Under the pieces are notes generated by a model. The model was not told the DNA's origin. It worked only from the letters and a program-made list of their open reading frames with translations, and made no database searches. A program made the translations under genes and the position numbers. A stretch of 64,000 bases of DNA from Orientallactaga sibirica. Taxonomy: Eukaryota > Chordata > Mammalia > Rodentia > Dipodidae. The stretch is from contig JAEOAD010000031.1 in the NCBI GenBank assembly GCA_036365145.1, positions 12,682,001 to 12,746,000 of the forward strand. The letters run 5' to 3'. Below are positions 61,276 through 64,000 of the stretch, in pieces; positions within the stretch are counted from its first letter, which is position 1, and the number at the start of each line of letters is the position of its first letter.

Positions 61276-61495
61276 AAGCTGGGGTGTAACTTAGTAAGTA
61301 GAGTGCTTGCCTAGCATGCACAAAGCCCTGGGATGGATCCTAGCATCACATAAACAAAACATTGTAGTACATGTCTGAAATCCTAGCACTCGAAAGGTAG
61401 AGGAGGAGGATCAGAAGTCATCTTGGCTTCATAGCAAGTACAAGGCCAGCTGAGCTACATGAGACCTTGCTAAAATGAGAGCAAGACGAAAAGGA
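61276..61495 (+). mobile_element. B4/RSINE-type composite SINE
   Basis: GCTGGGGTGTAACTTAGTAA, GCCTAGCATGCACAAAGCC, then AAATCCTAGCACTCGAAAGG and GCTACATGAGACCTTGC. Confidence 0.8.
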
Positions 61496-61599
61496 TGGAG
61501 GGAAGAAGGAAAGAAAAGAATCATGGTATTGCAAGGAAGAGTAAAATATCTCTTAAAGATTCTCTAATTGTAACACAAAATCCAGAAAGCAAAATAATT

Positions 61600-61835
61600 T
61601 AAATAATAATAGGCATCTGATATAAGTTATTTATCTTATGTACAGTACTGTTTCAATATACTAAGTACTGTTGCAATATATTAAGCATTGTATCCTTACA
61701 AAAACCTTGTGAGGTGGTATTATTCTCATCTTATAAATGAGGAAAATGAACAAGAGAGAAGTAAATTTCCAATATGGCTGGACTGGAAACTGAGCCCAGA
61801 AGTCCTGCATGCTGACTCATTCTGCTAGGCTGCCA
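61600..61835 (+). mobile_element. MIR SINE
   Basis: ACAAAAACCTTGTGAGGTGG, TATTATTCTCATCTTATAAA, TGAGGAAAATGAACAAGAG and CTGGAAACTGAGCCCAG follow the full MIR core and 3' part in order. Confidence 0.8.
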
Positions 61836-61891
61836 AAGTCAAAGTAAACGGCAAGTTAGAAGAAAAAAAATTTTTTTAATAATCATAAAGG

Positions 61892-62040
61892 AGCCGGGTG
61901 TGGTGGCGCACACCTTTAATCCCAGAACTCAGGAGGCAGAGGTAGGAGGATCGCCATGAGTTCGAGGCCACCCTGAGACTATATAGTTAATTCCAGGTCA
62001 GCCTGGGCCGGAGTGAGACCCTACCTCAAAAAACCAAAAA
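61892..62040 (+). mobile_element. B1 SINE
   Basis: GCCGGGTGTGGTGGCGCACA to GAGTGAGACCCTACCTC. Confidence 0.94.
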
Positions 62041-62041
62041 T

Positions 62042-62042
<1 letters not shown>

Positions 62043-62076
<34 letters not shown>

Positions 62077-62078
62077 AG
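62043..62078 (+). repeat. (ATC)n microsatellite
   Basis: About 11 ATC units after the B1 tail. Confidence 0.93.
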
Positions 62079-62111
62079 GGCTAACTTCCCTAGTATATTA
62101 AGAGTTCCTCC

Positions 62112-62200
62112 TAAGAGTTTGAGGCCAGTCTGAGACTACATAGTGAATTCCCGATCACCCTGGGCCAGAATGAGACCCCACCTCAAAAAAAAAAAATACT
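62112..62200 (+). mobile_element. B1 SINE, 5' truncated
   Basis: It starts at AGAGTTTGAGGCCAGTCTGA and ends GAGACCCCACCTC plus poly(A). Confidence 0.88.
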
Positions 62201-62227
62201 TAATAAACTGGGCACATAACAAGATTT

Positions 62228-62398
62228 ATGTGGATTTTTGTTTGTTTGTTTTTCTGAGGCAGGGTTTCACTCTAGCCCAGGCTGATCTGGAACAACTCAC
62301 TCTGTTGCTCAAGGCTGGCCTCAAACTCATGACAATCCTCCTACCTTGGCATCCCTATTGAGTGTTGAGACAAAAGGTGTATGCAACCACGCCTGGCT
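62228..62398 (-). mobile_element. B1 SINE, diverged
   Basis: GTTTGTTT tail, GAGGCAGGGTTTCACTCTAG to CAACCACGCCTGGCT. Confidence 0.88.
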
Positions 62399-62455
62399 CA
62401 AGAAATGCAGATTTGAACAAAACTTACATACCATTTTTCACCTAACAGTTTAGCA

Positions 62456-62461
62456 AAAAAA

Positions 62462-62518
<57 letters not shown>
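62456..62518 (+). repeat. A-run plus (TA)n tract
   Basis: About 24 A then about 19 TA units. Confidence 0.95.
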
Positions 62519-62522
<4 letters not shown>

Positions 62523-62554
62523 AAACACTCTGTGAAACTGAGGGCATATGGCTC

Positions 62555-62860
62555 ACATGTTTTACTGGTGGGAATGCAGTTCCGTACACAGTCTGTAGTG
62601 AGCAATTTAAAATTACACATCCATACAGTCTTTGACCCAGTAATTCTACATCTTAAAATAATTCTACAGTTAACTTCCTCACACAGGCAAAAAGACAATA
62701 ATATAAGCTAGCCCCCAGTCTTTTTGTGATGGCAAAACTTGGAAACAACCTAAATGTCCTTCCATACAGTCTGGTTGAATGCATTTAATAGTCCAAATAA
62801 TGGTCCAAGAAAAAGGCTGAGAAAGTTCTTTATAAATATGGGATCATTTCATTTCTTTTT
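62555..62860 (+). mobile_element. Ancient L1 ORF2 3' fragment
   Basis: TTACTGGTGGGAATGCAGTT, TTGACCCAGTAATTCTACA, ATGGCAAAACTTGGAAACAA and CCTAAATGTCCTTCCATAC have the order of the ORF2 C-terminal coding region, as at 21900-22130, but far more diverged. Confidence 0.62.
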
Positions 62861-62884
62861 TTTTTTTTTAGATGTGAGCCACAT

Positions 62885-63021
62885 ATTTGTAGTATATATA
62901 GGGTGTGTATGTTAATGAATCATATGTGTATGTTTGTGTTTTTAAGTGCAAGTGCTCCTGTGTAGGTCAGAGAACAACTTTGGGTATTGGTCCTTGTTCT
63001 GCATCTCATTTGAAGCAGTGC

Positions 63022-63073
<52 letters not shown>

Positions 63074-63292
63074 CTTTGTTCATTGCTGTGCTCACTTCTC
63101 ACCAGGCTAGCTGGTCTGTGTGCATCCTAGAAATCCTCCTGTCTCTGCCTCCCATGTCACTATAGATGTGCTCGAGATTACAGAAGACAGCCATGGCTTC
63201 CTGTTTGTCACATAGGATCAGGGCATCCACATTCAGGTCCTCTGACCTGAATAGCAAGCACTTTATGCACTGAGCTGTCCCTCCAGCCCTTT
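62885..63292 (-). mobile_element. B4 SINE with internal (TC)n
   Basis: TGTG-rich tail, TCAGAGAACAACTTTGGGTA, CACCAGGCTAGCTGGTCTG, TCCTCTGACCTGAATAGC, GAGCTGTCCCTCCAGCCC. A (TC)n run at 63025-63071 lies inside. Confidence 0.82.
63025..63071 (+). repeat. (TC)n microsatellite
   Basis: About 23 TC units in the B4. Confidence 0.93.
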
Positions 63293-63295
63293 ACC

Positions 63296-63400
63296 TTATT
63301 TTTTGAGACAAGGTCTTGCTATGCAGGCTGGTGACAAACTTTTAATCCCCCTGCCTCTGTTTCCTGAGTGTTGGGTTTATAGTCATGTGTCGCCTCAATG
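63296..63400 (-). mobile_element. Old B1 SINE
   Basis: GAGACAAGGTCTTGCTATGC, CCTGCCTCTGTTTCCTGAGT and GGTTTATAGTCATGTGTCGC. Confidence 0.65.
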
Positions 63401-63446
63401 ATTCTATATTAATTATTTTTAAAATTTAACAAAAAATTTCAAAGAG

Positions 63447-63565
63447 GTTGTCATGGTGGTGCACCCATTTAATCCCAGATAGGAGTATTGCCATCAGTTC
63501 AAGCCTAGCCTGCACTACAGAGTGAGTTCCAGGTCAACCTGAACTACAGTAATACCCTGCTTCAA
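63447..63565 (+). mobile_element. B1 SINE, internally deleted
   Basis: GTTGTCATGGTGGTGCACCC joins early to AGGAGTATTGCC; the 3' part is normal. Confidence 0.82.
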
Positions 63566-63581
63566 AAAAGGGGGGGGGAAT

Positions 63582-63727
63582 CCAAGCATGGTGGTGCACG
63601 CCTTTAATCCCAGCACTCAGAAGGCAGAGGTAGGAGGATCGCCAGGAGCTTGAGGCCACCCTGAGAATACAGAGTGAATTCCAGGTCAGCCTGGGCTAGA
63701 GTGAGACCCTACATCGAAAAACCAAAA
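63582..63727 (+). mobile_element. B1 SINE
   Basis: CCAAGCATGGTGGTGCACGC to GAGTGAGACCCTACATCG. Confidence 0.93.
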
Positions 63728-63734
63728 AAAGGGG

Positions 63735-63883
63735 GGCGCTAGAGAGATGGCTTAGTATTAAGGTGCTTGCCTGCAAAGCCAAAAGAACCCAGATTTGATT
63801 CCCCAGGACCCACATAAGCCAGATGCACAAGGTGGTGCATGCTTCTGGAGTTCGTTTGTAATAGCTGGATGCCCTGGCATGCC

Positions 63884-63920
<37 letters not shown>

Positions 63921-63968
63921 TTTCTGCCTCTCTCTCTCTCTCTCAAATAAATAAATTAATTAAATTAA
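63735..63968 (+). mobile_element. DIP SINE
   Basis: GCGCTAGAGAGATGGCTTAG to AAATAAATAAATTAATTAAA. Confidence 0.93.
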
Positions 63969-63971
63969 AGA

Positions 63972-64000
63972 CAGCTGAAGAGATGGCTCAATAGTTAAGT
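63972..64000 (+). mobile_element. Start of another DIP or B4 SINE, cut by the window
   Basis: AGCTGAAGAGATGGCTCAAT matches the tRNA-like head; the rest lies beyond the window. Confidence 0.6.

Overview
The window looks like intergenic or deep intronic DNA from a mammal, and the repeats point to a jerboa-like dipodoid rodent (Jaculus or a relative). The clue is about 40 copies of a tRNA-derived SINE that starts GGCTGGAGAGATGGCTTAGC and ends in a CT-rich stretch followed by AAATAAATAAA. I recognise this as the B2-superfamily DIP element of Dipodoidea. It is mixed with many B1 (7SL-derived) SINEs, B4/ID-B1 composite SINEs, LINE-1 with three different 3'UTR types, ERVL-MaLR LTRs and old mammal-wide MIR, L2 and MLT1-like relics. 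The species call rests on recalled repeat families, not on a search. I found no rRNA, tRNA gene, CRISPR array or complete protein-coding gene. The long open frames lie in repeats, in simple sequence or in unsupported unique DNA.

Layout. 0-5.7 kb: mostly unique DNA with one weak candidate exon (180-337), two Lx-like L1 3' ends, MIR, B1 and DIP copies. 5.7-12.7 kb: SINEs, an L1 fragment broken up by a solo MaLR LTR (8708-9057, perfect 5-bp target duplication), a 326-bp purine-only microsatellite, then a long unique stretch. 12.7-23.4 kb: one almost full-length dead L1 (5'UTR, ORF1, ORF2, 3'UTR) split by at least ten later insertions, including a complete non-coding MaLR provirus (18024-20009). 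23.4-34.5 kb: an antisense L1 3'UTR, more L1 3' ends, B4, MIR/L2 relics and a MaLR LTR. 34.5-37.3 kb: a DIP split by a 718-bp ERV solo LTR, a B1 with a probable 3' transduction, and a frameshifted RPL39 retrocopy inside a B1. 37.3-42.0 kb: a 1.93-kb tandem duplication and a MaLR-type LTR filled with four SINEs. 42-56.5 kb: unique DNA with SINEs and a second 5' L1 fragment (UTR plus ORF1). 56.6-60.6 kb: a second tandem duplication (2.03 kb). 60.6-64 kb: SINEs, a MIR, an ancient L1 piece and an A/TA tract.

There is no gene system here. The value of the window is as a record of insertions inside insertions: many target-site duplications can be read directly, so events can be ordered (for example L1, then MaLR, then B1). 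The two tandem duplications both have one end in the A/T-rich tail of a DIP and the other inside a different DIP. The DIP consensus also carries a CTCF-like core, which would be worth testing.
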